A stretch of 47,425 nt of DNA from Deltaproteobacteria bacterium (GCA_016219175.1 JACRCD010000041.1:1-47425); one strand, 5' to 3'. Positions 1 to 6,956 are shown, numbered from the stretch's first letter. Notes: generated from the sequence alone by a model not told the origin. Program-made: numbers and translations.

Positions 1-1
1 A

Positions 2-83
2 AGTGCCTAAAGTTAAAGGAGTTATCTTGTCAGAAAGTACCGCAACTTCAAGTATTTTAGGCATTTTAAGTACTTTAGGCACT
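2..83. repeat. AGTGCCTAAAGT inverted and direct repeats
   Basis: A 12-base word AGTGCCTAAAGT at 2-13 has its exact reverse complement at 72-83, and two near-identical 18-base units (50-67 and 68-85, core TTTAGGCA) lie in tandem on the right side. The block can fold into a long hairpin. The rest of 84-192 holds no gene; it contains a short palindrome GCAACGTTGC followed by a T-run near 157-180. Function is unknown; it looks like an intergenic palindromic repeat cut by the window edge. Confidence 0.5.
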
Positions 84-192
84 CTTCTCGAATCGCAATC
101 CTGGTATCAGAGTAAAATCTGCCGAGATCAGGTTATCTGAACTTGGAACTTACCAGCAACGTTGCGTTTTTTTTTGTTTTTGCCGCCGAGGT

Positions 193-978
193 TTATTTGA
201 TCTGGTGGATAACGGCTTCCTGTTCCGCCGGTTTTGGCAGACACCACTCTTCTTTGATTTTGCAGAGTCTCGCCAGCATCTCCTCATACTCTTTATAAAT
301 AGCTGCTCTTTCTGTCAGGCCGAGAAGCTGAATGAAGTATCCATGGGGGCCGGGCATTATAACAAAAGGGTACATGCGGGCGGGTTCCCCGCCACCTATG
401 TCCTCATTGGAAACATCGGGGGCGTAGTACATGACATGTGGCACGCTCAGGGTGGCGACGCTGTCACTTTCCTCTGGATTTGTGTATGTTCTTAACACCG
501 GAGACAACATGTATGAGATACCGGCCTTTTCCGGCGCCTTATAGTATCCTGTTTTGAAACGGTCTTGGATGATTCTCTTTAGTTCATCGGCGGGAGTACC
601 CTTGGCCTGCATCTCAGCAGCGTCAAAGAAGACCCGCATCTGTTCCTTGGCGCCGGCGCTATCAAAAGAAACAGGGTAGAGAATGTCATCTCGATATTCC
701 TTTAAGGGCCAGGCCCCCCTGAACGCATCATCGCCGGTTCGAGCAACAAAGGCGTGGAACCCATTGGCGCCTTTGCGGGCAACGTCAAAACCCTTGTCAG
801 GGCTTAATACATATACTGTTGCATTGTCTCTGAGATGTGGCGGCAGTGCGCTTAGCGCCAGCTGAATTTCCAAATCTCGCGGTAGCGGCTCGACTTTGAG
901 AGCCTTATTATTTTGCGCGTTCGCACTAAGCGTGAACAAGAGAGCCGCAATTACAATAAGTGCCTGAACGTTTCTCAT
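193..978 (-). CDS. hypothetical secreted protein
   Basis: I do not recognise this 261-residue protein. It opens with a clear signal peptide (MRNVQALIVIAALLFTLSANA, cleavage probably after ANA), so it should be exported. The mature part has no transmembrane stretch, two cysteines near the C-terminus (CKIKEEWC) that could form a disulfide, and no catalytic motif I can name. The start at 978 is chosen because AAGGAGG lies five bases upstream; the ATG at 981 is too close to it, and the longer open frame to 1098 would add a non-signal-like extension. It lies 116 bases downstream of the DUF1579 gene on the same strand and may be co-transcribed with it. Confidence 0.7.
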   Translation of the reverse strand: MRNVQALIVIAALLFTLSANAQNNKALKVEPLPRDLEIQLALSALPPHLRDNATVYVLSPDKGFDVARKGANGFHAFVARTGDDAFRGAWPLKEYRDDILYPVSFDSAGAKEQMRVFFDAAEMQAKGTPADELKRIIQDRFKTGYYKAPEKAGISYMLSPVLRTYTNPEESDSVATLSVPHVMYYAPDVSNEDIGGGEPARMYPFVIMPGPHGYFIQLLGLTERAAIYKEYEEMLARLCKIKEEWCLPKPAEQEAVIHQIK

Positions 979-1094
979 CATGACCTCCTTTTTTTTCAGA
1001 AATCGGCCATGCCGGGACCAGACAAGGCGCGGCGCCGGAGGGACAGGGGCAACACCCCGTCCGTGGCCAAACGCCGCGGCTCGTCCGGCGGGTG

Positions 1095-1634
1095 TCACTG
1101 CCTGCGGGTGACGATCATCCGCGATGCTTTTTCTTCCTTGCCTCCCTTGGGGATGAGAAACATCTCGTACTCCAGGGTATTGTCATTCACGACCCTGGTT
1201 ATGCTGCGCCAGGTCATGACGCCCCTGACCGGGTCGTCATAGGTGCATTCCTGGGTAATGGTCCTGCCATCGGCGGAGGCGGACCCCTCGAAACAGTAAA
1301 TGCCGGTGCTCATCGAGTCGATCCAGACCGAGCCATATTTTTTGGTGTGGTTGTCGTAGCCGATGATGTTGATGCCGGTGAAGGTTTCCCCCATCATATC
1401 GCCGACATACTCCTGCTGCAGGTAACGGCCGCCCAGGAGCATCTTCTGCTCGCAGGCGCCGGCGCCTTCCATGGCGGGGGAATCCGGTCCCATCCAGGCC
1501 GTGGTTCTGGTGGTCCAGGAACCCTCCAGGCGGGCCAGCATCTGGTGCGGGGCGCCCGGTACCGCCAGCTTTTTGTACATTTCCATCATCTCCTGCATGT
1601 CCATTCCGCCTTTCTGCTTTCGTGCTTTTTCCAT
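1095..1634 (-). CDS. DUF1579 family protein
   Basis: This 179-residue protein resembles the DUF1579 family, lipocalin-like small beta-barrel proteins of unknown ligand. The typical features are visible: a leading segment ending in a GSW turn (LEGSWTTRTTAWMGP), then alternating strands including GGRYLQQEYVGDMMGETFTGINIIGYDN and a YGSVWIDSMSTGI strand. There is no signal peptide, so it is probably cytoplasmic. The start at 1634 is supported by CAGGAGG six bases upstream. A short hairpin (CCGGTG-TTGT-CACCGG, 1660-1675) precedes the ribosome site. The gene runs in the same direction as the secreted hypothetical downstream. Confidence 0.75.
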   Translation of the reverse strand: MEKARKQKGGMDMQEMMEMYKKLAVPGAPHQMLARLEGSWTTRTTAWMGPDSPAMEGAGACEQKMLLGGRYLQQEYVGDMMGETFTGINIIGYDNHTKKYGSVWIDSMSTGIYCFEGSASADGRTITQECTYDDPVRGVMTWRSITRVVNDNTLEYEMFLIPKGGKEEKASRMIVTRRQ

Positions 1635-2361
1635 TTGTTCCTCCTGTTGTTACATTTCGCCGGTGTTGTCACCGGGCATTGGGGCCATTATTTTTCTTCA
1701 TCGCCCGCTTTTCATGGCCGTGAAGAAAAACGAATCCGCTAACCAGCATGGCTGGACCAGGCTGGCCAGCCACAACGAACCATAAAAGTCCGGCGCTCCG
1801 GCATGGTCAGTTTCGAGCACCGTCGACTTTCATATAAATTGAAATACAATAGAGGTGGCAAGTTTCATACCAAAGAGGCCATGCAGGTCATTCCCGTATC
1901 GCGGTTTCTCGCAAAGTCTCTTGCCTGCTGGGCCGCGGCCGGCCAACCGCCATCACCGCAAGCGGAACAATGAATAATGAAAGTCTCGCGACGTAGGAAC
2001 GGGCCCTGCCCGCGATAGAGATAGCCGCAATGCCGAAGGGCGCGGGCATTGCGGCTTTTCCACAGGATGAAATGCTGCGGGAAAAACATCTGAAGTGGGG
2101 GGGCAAACCGGGCTAGATTGTGGACCGGACGCAGGGGTTTTGTCCTATCCAGCAGGATTTTTTCTGTCAGACAGGACAGTTCAATCCAGTTCGAGCACCG
2201 TCTACTTTCATGTAAAACATGCCGGAATGACGGACACTTCGCGGCATGATAAACGGTATATCAACAATTGCTGAACCCTTAACGCTAAAGAGGAGCTGGC
2301 CGCGCCAATGACTTACCCGCGTAGCGCCGCCACGCTTCTCGCAGTCAACCCAACCTCTTGA
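1635..2361. other. 727-base non-coding gap with a direct repeat and hairpin
   Basis: I see no convincing gene here; short frames at 1865-2106 lack ribosome sites and recognisable similarity. An approximately 30-base direct repeat (core CGAGCACCGTC) occurs at 1808-1838 and 2187-2216. Between the copies is a strong hairpin at 2024-2057 (stem GCCGCAATGCC / GGCATTGCGGC followed by TTTT). The stretch 2270-2345 is GC-rich with attC-like words (CTTAACG and, on the minus strand, GTTGGGT) but does not form a clean site. Confidence 0.5.
2024..2060 (+). terminator. hairpin with T-tract, possible intrinsic terminator
   Basis: A 12-base stem, AGCCGCAATGCC (2024-2035) with GGCATTGCGGCT (2046-2057), is followed by TTTT. 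The stem is perfect and GC-rich. An A-run exists on the other side only weakly, so it would work best for rightward transcripts, yet no rightward gene precedes it; it may instead be a REP-like palindrome. Confidence 0.4.
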
Positions 2362-3117
2362 TCAGGTGATTTTATTTCTTATTTTCAAGGTTAACGGCCA
2401 GTTTATCGTCATTTTTCTTCTTGGTTCACCCCAATATTGACATGCTTCTTCATACAAGTTGTCGATTGGAGACACCGAATTTGCCAATTGAAATTCCTTG
2501 ACGGCTGACCATGTTGATATGTAGCCAATAAGTTCATACAAATTCCATTCAGCTCTCATTTCAAAGTATGGCGGTGTTACCTCCTGAAATGGAAAAACTA
2601 TTTCATTGTATCCACTTTCAACCAATTTCCGTTCCTTTGGCCAATAATCGCCAACGATCTTGCTGTAAAAATGAGAAATTATTTTGTCAATGCTCGGGGT
2701 TACAGAAAGCAAATTGTACGACCATACCGCCAATATGCCATTTGGTTTCAAAACCCTTTCTACCTCCTTGAAAAAATCTCTGATTCTAAACCAATGGAGA
2801 GCCTGGGACACTGTTATCAGGTCGACCTTCCCGTTTTCCAGGGTGCTGTTTTCAGCTGTTGCCACGAGGTATTTAATGCCTTTAATTTCCTCTGCATTTT
2901 CGATTTGAGGACGACTTGGATCAGAGGCAACAACACTCTTGAAAAATCGTACCAGGCCTTTGGCGGTTTGCCCCGATCCCGTTCCGCAGTCCCATGCTGT
3001 TTCATTCGCTGGCGATAGAGAAGCTAAGTAGGCGAATAGCGCCGCTGGATATTCAGGACGATATTTTTTGTAATTTCCCGAGTTGCCGGAAAAATAGTCT
3101 TTAAACTCAAGACTCAT
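2362..3117 (-). CDS. class I SAM-dependent methyltransferase
   Basis: This 251-residue cytoplasmic enzyme has the Rossmann-fold methyltransferase signature. Motif I is WDCGTGSGQTA (about residues 42-52), the acidic motif II region is VASDPS (about 63-68), and the post-motif segment LITVSQALHWF matches the SAM-methyltransferase families related to trans-aconitate methyltransferase. The N-terminal FSGNSGNYKKYRPEYP is also typical of that group. The substrate cannot be told. No strong ribosome site precedes the ATG at 3117. The GC content is lower than in the flanking core genes. It sits between attC-like remnants, so it may be an old integron cassette. Confidence 0.85.
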   Translation of the reverse strand: MSLEFKDYFSGNSGNYKKYRPEYPAALFAYLASLSPANETAWDCGTGSGQTAKGLVRFFKSVVASDPSRPQIENAEEIKGIKYLVATAENSTLENGKVDLITVSQALHWFRIRDFFKEVERVLKPNGILAVWSYNLLSVTPSIDKIISHFYSKIVGDYWPKERKLVESGYNEIVFPFQEVTPPYFEMRAEWNLYELIGYISTWSAVKEFQLANSVSPIDNLYEEACQYWGEPRRKMTINWPLTLKIRNKIT

Positions 3118-3176
3118 GTGGGTTCCCGTTATTCTTTTGTGATACTGGTTATGCGTCGCCTTTTTTTAAGGCCCAG

Positions 3177-3236
3177 CTTAACGACCTGCATCACCAGCGG
3201 CCCGCCGCGCATCCTTGTCCAGCCCGGTGTTCGGTA
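3177..3236 (-). repeat. degenerate attC-like site
   Basis: The segment starts with GCTTAAC, which fits RYYYAAC, and ends with GTTCGGT, one mismatch from GTTRRRY. The interior has AACGACCTGCATCACC and GGCGGGC-type words like those of the better attC sites of this window. It lies just upstream of the methyltransferase gene, where a cassette boundary would be expected. The 60-base length and mismatched end make this a weak call. Confidence 0.35.
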
Positions 3237-3246
3237 ATGCGGAATC

Positions 3247-3717
3247 TCAAAGCCACCTTCTCACATTTTTTTTGTAAATCGAGTATTCGTTGCCAAAGTC
3301 ACGTTCTAAATATCTTTCCTCGCGCAAGATCACCCTATGCAAGAAAAGAATTAACACAATAAGCAGCGGAGCGAACCATGCGGAATTGACCATTATTCCA
3401 GCGCCAGAATATAATAACGCCAGGGAGAGATACAATGGGTTGCGCGTAAAAGCAAAAGGCCCGTTGCGGATAATTGCAACTGTCGGCTTATTGAAACTTA
3501 TTGGGGTCTTCTGGGACCGCATGATTCGTCTTGCCAAGAAAGCCAACAATCCCGAAAAGGCGATCAGAATGATTCCAACGATTAGCCAAAAAGATCGATA
3601 GCTATTTTGAAATGAAAGCGGGTAATGCCACTGTATGCCAAAACCAAGCAAAAACAATGCTATAACAAATAATGGTGGCGGGAGAATCCTCCCAATACCT
3701 TGTTCTTTCCGCTTCAT
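3247..3717 (-). CDS. isoprenylcysteine methyltransferase-like membrane protein
   Basis: This 156-residue protein has four or so hydrophobic segments (about residues 14-30, 43-62, 95-110 and 114-130). The conserved C-terminal signature of the ICMT/PEMT-type membrane methyltransferases is visible: GPFAFTRNPLYLS followed by a REERYLERDFGNEYSIYKKNVRRWL tail. In that family the RNP and EE motifs bind SAM and the substrate. Bacterial members are usually of unknown substrate. The start at 3717 is set by AAAGGAGG upstream; the longer frame to 3780 lacks a ribosome site. The A-rich leader next to AGGAGGTCAT resembles that of the secreted gene at 978. Confidence 0.8.
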   Translation of the reverse strand: MKRKEQGIGRILPPPLFVIALFLLGFGIQWHYPLSFQNSYRSFWLIVGIILIAFSGLLAFLARRIMRSQKTPISFNKPTVAIIRNGPFAFTRNPLYLSLALLYSGAGIMVNSAWFAPLLIVLILFLHRVILREERYLERDFGNEYSIYKKNVRRWL

Positions 3718-3802
3718 GATGACCTCCTTTTTTTGTCTATTGGCGGTGAATACTCCCATCCGTAAATTATAGAAGGTCATTCTTCATTTGACATTAACCT
3801 AT

Positions 3803-3965
3803 GAGCCTCTTGCAAAATGACATAAAATCAATTTGCCGTCATTCCCGCCCCCACTGCCGTGAGGATAAACTCCAGCGGGAATCCGGAAAGCACTATGGAT
3901 TCCGGGTCGCGCTGCGCTTGCCCGGAATGACAAAAGGTTCATGGTCGTCATTTTACAAGAGGCTC
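3803..3965. mobile_element. MITE-like element, copy 1 (TSD CTAT)
   Basis: Inverted ends GAGCCTCTTGCAAAATGA and its near complement at 3948-3965 bound a 163-base non-coding element. The four bases on both sides are CTAT (3799-3802 and 3966-3969), a target-site duplication. The interior is itself palindromic (GTCATTCC ... GGAATGAC) and differs from the interiors of the other three copies in this window. Confidence 0.75.
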
Positions 3966-3981
3966 CTATGTTAATCCAATT

Positions 3982-4139
3982 TTATTTCGGATACGAGAAA
4001 GGGTGGGCAATATTCCGGATTTCTCCGGCCTTAACCCGGCCAATAAGGCCGGCTTTGGCGAGTTGGCGGTCAGAAGCCCCCAATCGCATACGTGAGAGAA
4101 TTGGTGAAACTCATACATCTCGAACCTCCTGTTAGCCAT
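3982..4139 (-). pseudogene. IS21-family transposase istA, N-terminal frameshifted fragment
   Basis: Reading leftward from an ATG at 4139, preceded by CAGGAGGG, gives MANRRFEMYEFHQFSH. After a one-base shift near 4090 the frame continues RLGASDRQLAKAGLIGR and then VKAGEIRNIAHPFSYPK before a stop at 3982-3984. Together these match the N-terminal region of IS21-type IstA transposases. Only about 50 codons remain, and MITE copy 1 starts 16 bases beyond the stop. Inverted words CTCCCTGA / TCAGGAGGG at 4148-4180 may be left from the IS end. This is a non-functional relic. Confidence 0.65.
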
Positions 4140-4235
4140 TTGGCGCTCCCTCCTGAATGAATCGAAAAATCAGGGAGGATACACCAGTTAGTAGGAAAAG
4201 TCCGAGACCCGGTTTGTTTTTAAACTGACGCCTTT

Positions 4236-4354
4236 AAGGCGATCGCAGGGTGGCTCCATTAGGCCGATCACGGAGTGGCTCTATTGGGGCGATCACGATC
4301 ACCGGGGTGGCTCCATTAAGGCGATCACAAGGTGGCTCCATTAGGGCGATCATC
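4236..4354. repeat. tandem REP-like units (about 25 bp)
   Basis: Four and a half units with the pattern rGGCGATCaC..GGTGGCTCCATT lie at 4236-4260, 4261-4285, 4286-4317 (32 bases, with an internal GATCAC duplication), 4318-4342 and a partial from 4343. They abut the 3' end of a RAYT transposase gene. Such palindromic or tandem arrays next to RAYTs are expected because these proteins act on REP sequences. Confidence 0.65.
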
Positions 4355-4757
4355 AACAGATGTCGGATACCATCCCGGCACGCAAGGGATTGAGGTGAAT
4401 ATATCGCACCAACTCCAGGAGATAGGCGTCTTCCTGGCAAAGAATCGATTTGTACCGATTTTGAAAGAGATGGCCGTGGCGTTGATGACGATGATTGAAC
4501 GAAACGGCGTATCCCGTCAGCAATCTGCCCATGAGGGTCGCAAGGGGGACATTGGTGGTTTTCAAGAGCAGGTGAAAGTGGTTGGGAAGAAGCGCCCAAG
4601 CATAGCAGTCGGTTTTGGTTTCGGTGACAAGAGTGGTCAGCCTGCGCAGAAAATCCAGGTAGTCCTTTCTGGTCCGAAAGATCTTCCGGCGTTCAATGCC
4701 TCGGGCAATAACATGGTGCAGAGCCCCTGGCGCATCTATGCGGGCATGGCGTGGCAT
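4353..4757 (-). CDS. REP-associated tyrosine transposase (RAYT), C-terminally truncated
   Basis: This Y1/IS200-like HUH-type transposase begins MPRHARIDAPGALHHVIARG, the hallmark start of the family. The HUH metal site is NHFHLLLK (about residues 59-66), and the conserved GHLFQNRYKS and RYIHLNPLRAGMV blocks follow. These enzymes nick single-stranded REP hairpins. Family members are usually around 200 residues or more. This one stops after 134, right where the tandem REP-like units begin, so the C-terminus is lost or replaced and activity is doubtful. A duplicate of its 5' end is found at 5564-5669. Confidence 0.85.
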   Translation of the reverse strand: MPRHARIDAPGALHHVIARGIERRKIFRTRKDYLDFLRRLTTLVTETKTDCYAWALLPNHFHLLLKTTNVPLATLMGRLLTGYAVSFNHRHQRHGHLFQNRYKSILCQEDAYLLELVRYIHLNPLRAGMVSDIC

Positions 4758-4821
4758 ACCGAGGAAAATAACACATTGCGGCAGGAAATAAAACTTAAAA
4801 TGTTAAGGACGTCCCCCTTCC
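4704..4821. repeat. direct repeat, RAYT 5' end, copy 1
   Basis: About 105-118 bases covering the first codons of the RAYT gene and its upstream end (ending in AAGGACGTCCCCCTT) recur at 5564-5669 in the same orientation. The two copies flank the VapBC locus. Confidence 0.75.
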
Positions 4822-4829
4822 CTGGTATT

Positions 4830-5249
4830 TTACGGTTGTTTTCGCAGCCTCGGCTCATATAATGTGATCGGTAGTACAGATGCGTATGACTCAAAATCTC
4901 TGTCAGTTGTGAATATTGACATCTTGTGATTGTAGGCCAAAGAGCAAATAATGAAATCAGTATTTGAGCCTTGAATGCCTTTACTTCTTGCCAGATTAAA
5001 AAATTCAGCCGCAAGTTCAAAATCGCTGGAGAGCAGAGGGAGGTCCGAAAATGCGGAAAGATGTTTTTTAAGCATATTGAATTGCACTTTTGACTTGACG
5101 CCGGAAAGGAGTTCCTGGCGTATCGGCCCAACAAGTTGAACCCTTACTTCCGAAATCAGCTCTGACAACTCATCGACAAGATAGCTTGATTGTGATTCAT
5201 TGCGGCGGAGAGCAAGGGACCAGACGCAAGTATCCACAATTATTTTCAT
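4830..5249 (-). CDS. vapC: VapC-like PIN-domain ribonuclease toxin
   Basis: This 139-residue PIN-domain protein is the probable toxin of a type II toxin-antitoxin pair; known VapC toxins cut tRNA or rRNA with Mg2+ held by acidic residues. The acidic positions can be seen: D6 in MKIIVDTCVW, a central glutamate in RQELLSG, an aspartate in NTDFIICSLA and TTDRDF near the C-terminus. The length matches the family. Its ATG overlaps the stop of vapB by four bases, the usual arrangement for translational coupling. GC content is lower than in the core genes. The locus is bracketed by direct repeats of a RAYT 5' end. Confidence 0.9.
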   Translation of the reverse strand: MKIIVDTCVWSLALRRNESQSSYLVDELSELISEVRVQLVGPIRQELLSGVKSKVQFNMLKKHLSAFSDLPLLSSDFELAAEFFNLARSKGIQGSNTDFIICSLAYNHKMSIFTTDRDFESYASVLPITLYEPRLRKQP

Positions 5250-5446
5250 TTTATTTTCCGTTGTTCTTTGTAATCGTAGTCTTTTTCGTACTCTATCTTG
5301 TTAAAAAGCTCGAGAATGTTTTTTTGTTGTCTGCGTTGAATGTACTCCTCTAATGCCGCTGTCACCACGGCCTTTTTGGTTTTGTGTTTTCCCAGCAGTT
5401 GGGCTTGCTCGATAAGACTATCATCAATCGCTAGATTCGTCGCCAT
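5246..5446 (-). CDS. vapB: VapB-like antitoxin
   Basis: This 66-residue protein has an N-terminal ribbon-helix-helix-like segment (MATNLAIDDSLIEQAQLLG, then HKTKKAVVTAALEEYIQRR) and a charged C-terminal tail (NKIEYEKDYDYKEQRKIK) that would wrap round the PIN toxin. This matches the VapB/DUF2191 group. The start at 5446 is supported by GAGGTG upstream; the frame to 5467 would put the start in the operator. It is expected to neutralise VapC and to repress its own operon through the palindrome just upstream. Confidence 0.87.
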   Translation of the reverse strand: MATNLAIDDSLIEQAQLLGKHKTKKAVVTAALEEYIQRRQQKNILELFNKIEYEKDYDYKEQRKIK

Positions 5447-5461
5447 GTCACACCTCATTTT

Positions 5462-5489
5462 ACACAATTATTGATATACTATAATGTGT
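5462..5489. promoter_or_regulatory. candidate VapB operator
   Basis: ACACAATTAT (5462-5471) and ATAATGTGT (5481-5489) form an AT-rich interrupted palindrome starting 16 bases upstream of the vapB ATG. Position and symmetry fit the autorepression operator typical of vapBC loci; a TATAGT word within it could be the -10 element. No binding data are implied. Confidence 0.45.
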
Positions 5490-5563
5490 GAGAATTTGAT
5501 ATTTGGCAAGTGCTTTTTCTTTAGGAGGGACGCCCTTAATATTTAAATTTAAACTTTTTTTGT

Positions 5564-5669
5564 GGGCATAACATGATGCAGAGCCCCTGGCGGTCTATGC
5601 GGGCATGGCGCGGCATGCCGCGGAAAACAACACATTGTAAAACTTAAAATGTTAAGGACGTCCCCCTTT
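5564..5669. repeat. direct repeat, RAYT 5' end remnant, copy 2
   Basis: Minus-strand reading gives MPRHARIDRQGLCIM, the start of a RAYT gene, followed by nothing else of it, so this is an orphan 5' fragment. It matches 4704-4821, including the terminal AAGGACGTCCCCCTT word. Confidence 0.75.
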
Positions 5670-5673
5670 CCCG

Positions 5674-5748
5674 CGAACCGCCGTATACGCGATCCGTACG
5701 TACGGTGGTGTGGGAGGGGCGGTCAGCGATGACCGTCCCTATCCCGAT
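5674..5748 (+). ncRNA. group II intron 3' end relic (domains V-VI)
   Basis: GAACCGCCGTA (5675-5685) pairs with TACGGTGGTG (5701-5710) around TACGCGATCCGTACG, the look of group II intron domain V. It is followed by a second hairpin (GGGCGGTCA-GCGA-TGACCGTCC, about 5717-5739) and a CCCGAT end, as in domain VI and the 3' splice site. No reverse transcriptase or 5' domain is present, so this is only a 3' relic. It lies opposite in orientation to, and just downstream of, the DUF4160/DUF2442 genes. Confidence 0.6.
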
Positions 5749-5751
5749 GGA

Positions 5752-6051
5752 CTATTTTTCTCTCTCTTGTAGCCATTTTTTGAGAGAAATCTGACTTTCT
5801 CCTGATGGTTTTCCAAAAATTAAGCCTTCAACGCTAATATCTTCATCTATGTATTCCCAGTGGATTCCATGACCGTTACCAATGAGTCTCCATTTTTTTC
5901 TCTCTTCGGAGGTGGCATGCTCTAGCCTTGGATACCAACCTAAAGGAACAGAAATAGATCTCCCATCACTTAGATCCACCGATAATGAATCGTCAGTAAT
6001 GTGAACATTCACAGCTAATGGAACCTCAATTTCAACGGCCAAAGTATTCAT
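5752..6051 (-). CDS. DUF2442 domain protein, possible antitoxin partner
   Basis: This 99-residue protein fits DUF2442: AVNVHITDDSLSVDLSDGRSISVPLGWYPRL followed by HATSEERKKWRLIGNGHGIHWEYIDEDISVEGLI. DUF2442 proteins are commonly encoded right after DUF4160 genes, and the pair has been proposed to act as a toxin-antitoxin-like unit, without a firm biochemical role. The start is placed at the internal ATG at 6051 because the family begins there; the frame to 6090 only adds residues read from the upstream gene. It overlaps the DUF4160 gene by 20 bases, which implies coupled translation. Confidence 0.8.
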   Translation of the reverse strand: MNTLAVEIEVPLAVNVHITDDSLSVDLSDGRSISVPLGWYPRLEHATSEERKKWRLIGNGHGIHWEYIDEDISVEGLIFGKPSGESQISLKKWLQEREK

Positions 6052-6268
6052 GCCAAGCCTCAATAAATTTCTGATTATTTTCTTCGACAATTCTTCGTGC
6101 CTGTTTCAGCTCAAGACGATTAAAGCCACCACTACTTTGCAATCTTAAAGGATCAAGCCAGTACTTTGCAATTTTATCTTCCTTTTCGACGTGAATATGC
6201 GGAGGTTCCTCGCGATCATTTGCATAAAAGAAAAATCGGTAAGCCCCAACTCTTAAAATTGTCGGCAT
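6032..6268 (-). CDS. DUF4160 domain protein
   Basis: This 78-residue protein is a textbook DUF4160 member: MPTILRVGAYRFFFYANDR, then EEPPHIHVEK, and a C-terminal helix with RIVEENNQKFIEAWHEYF. The HIHV motif is the family hallmark. Function is unknown; the consistent pairing with DUF2442 suggests a small toxin-antitoxin or regulatory module. AAGGAAG sits eight bases before the ATG. The attC-like segment upstream (6302-6369) suggests that the pair was once an integron cassette. Confidence 0.87.
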   Translation of the reverse strand: MPTILRVGAYRFFFYANDREEPPHIHVEKEDKIAKYWLDPLRLQSSGGFNRLELKQARRIVEENNQKFIEAWHEYFGR

Positions 6269-6301
6269 TCATTACTTCCTTTTTATTAGTTTTTCGCTTT
6301 T

Positions 6302-6369
6302 GTCCAACGCCGGGGGACAGTGGAATGCAGGTGCCATTATTGCCAACCCGCCGTAACCTCTAATTGGGC
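6302..6369 (-). repeat. degenerate attC-like site
   Basis: GTCCAAC at 6302-6308 fits RYYYAAC, and ATTGGGC at 6363-6369 is one base from GTTRRRY. CCGGGGGACAGTGG and CCAACCCGCCG lie between. It separates the PIN gene from the DUF4160/DUF2442 pair, where a cassette boundary is expected. Confidence 0.4.
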
Positions 6370-6382
6370 TCGACTTTCCTGC

Positions 6383-6865
6383 TCACAGGCCAAACATACG
6401 ACGATAGTTCGCCGTGTGGAGGCTCTCGTTAAGGTCAACTATCCGCAGCTTCCCCGCCAAGTGCTTGCCGAATGCCTTATCAAGGGTGACCAGATAAGCA
6501 TCCTCGATAGCTGCTATGCAAGCGAATACGAGATCAGCACCTCTGAGTTGATCAAAACCCGTTTTGGCCAGAAGCTCGTAACTCTTAGTAATCAGTTCTT
6601 GGTTCACATCAAACAGAACCGAGTTCTCGTCGATCAGGTAGAACTCACGGAGGATGCGCTTCCCATCTCGGTGCATCCGAGAGACTGTCGCTGAGACTTC
6701 AAAGATAGCTAGGCTGGGAAAGATGTTTCTATATGGGCCTGGTATCCAACCGTCCGATAGATCCTTAATAAGGCTGTATCCAGGAGAATACCCGCTGTCG
6801 TTCGGCTCCTTAATATTCACGATAGCCGAGGTATCCCAGACGAATTTCTTAATCACTTTAGTCAT
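6383..6865 (-). CDS. PIN-domain protein
   Basis: This 160-residue protein has a PIN-like layout: VWDTSAIVNIKEPND at the start (first acidic residue), FPSLAIFEVSATVSRMHRDGKR in the middle (glutamate), LRGADLVFACIAAIEDAYLVTLDKAFGKHL near the end (two acidic positions). It resembles VapC-type ribonucleases, but no antitoxin gene precedes it, so it may be an orphan or have lost its partner to the RAYT insertion upstream. The start at 6865 fits the PIN fold; the longer frame to 6940 runs into a truncated attC-like segment (about 6888-6930, CCAACGCCCGCGATAACCGG). Confidence 0.8.
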   Translation of the reverse strand: MTKVIKKFVWDTSAIVNIKEPNDSGYSPGYSLIKDLSDGWIPGPYRNIFPSLAIFEVSATVSRMHRDGKRILREFYLIDENSVLFDVNQELITKSYELLAKTGFDQLRGADLVFACIAAIEDAYLVTLDKAFGKHLAGKLRIVDLNESLHTANYRRMFGL

Positions 6866-6956
6866 GCAGTCCAAGTCCGATTTCTGTTGCGACCAACGCC
6901 CGCGATAACCGGCAAGCAACCACGCAGGAAGAAACTTCATAGTGCCCGTATCCGTT

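Noticed and set aside
1092-1742. A 216-codon plus-strand frame opposite the DUF1579 gene
   Set aside because: The minus strand has a good ribosome site and DUF1579 features; the plus frame does not.
4236-4354. Possible CRISPR array
   Set aside because: Units are tandem without unique spacers of regular length and no cas genes are near; they fit REP-like repeats next to a RAYT.
4332-4862. A 176-codon plus-strand frame over the first RAYT
   Set aside because: It is antisense to a clear RAYT with the HUH motif and lacks a ribosome site.
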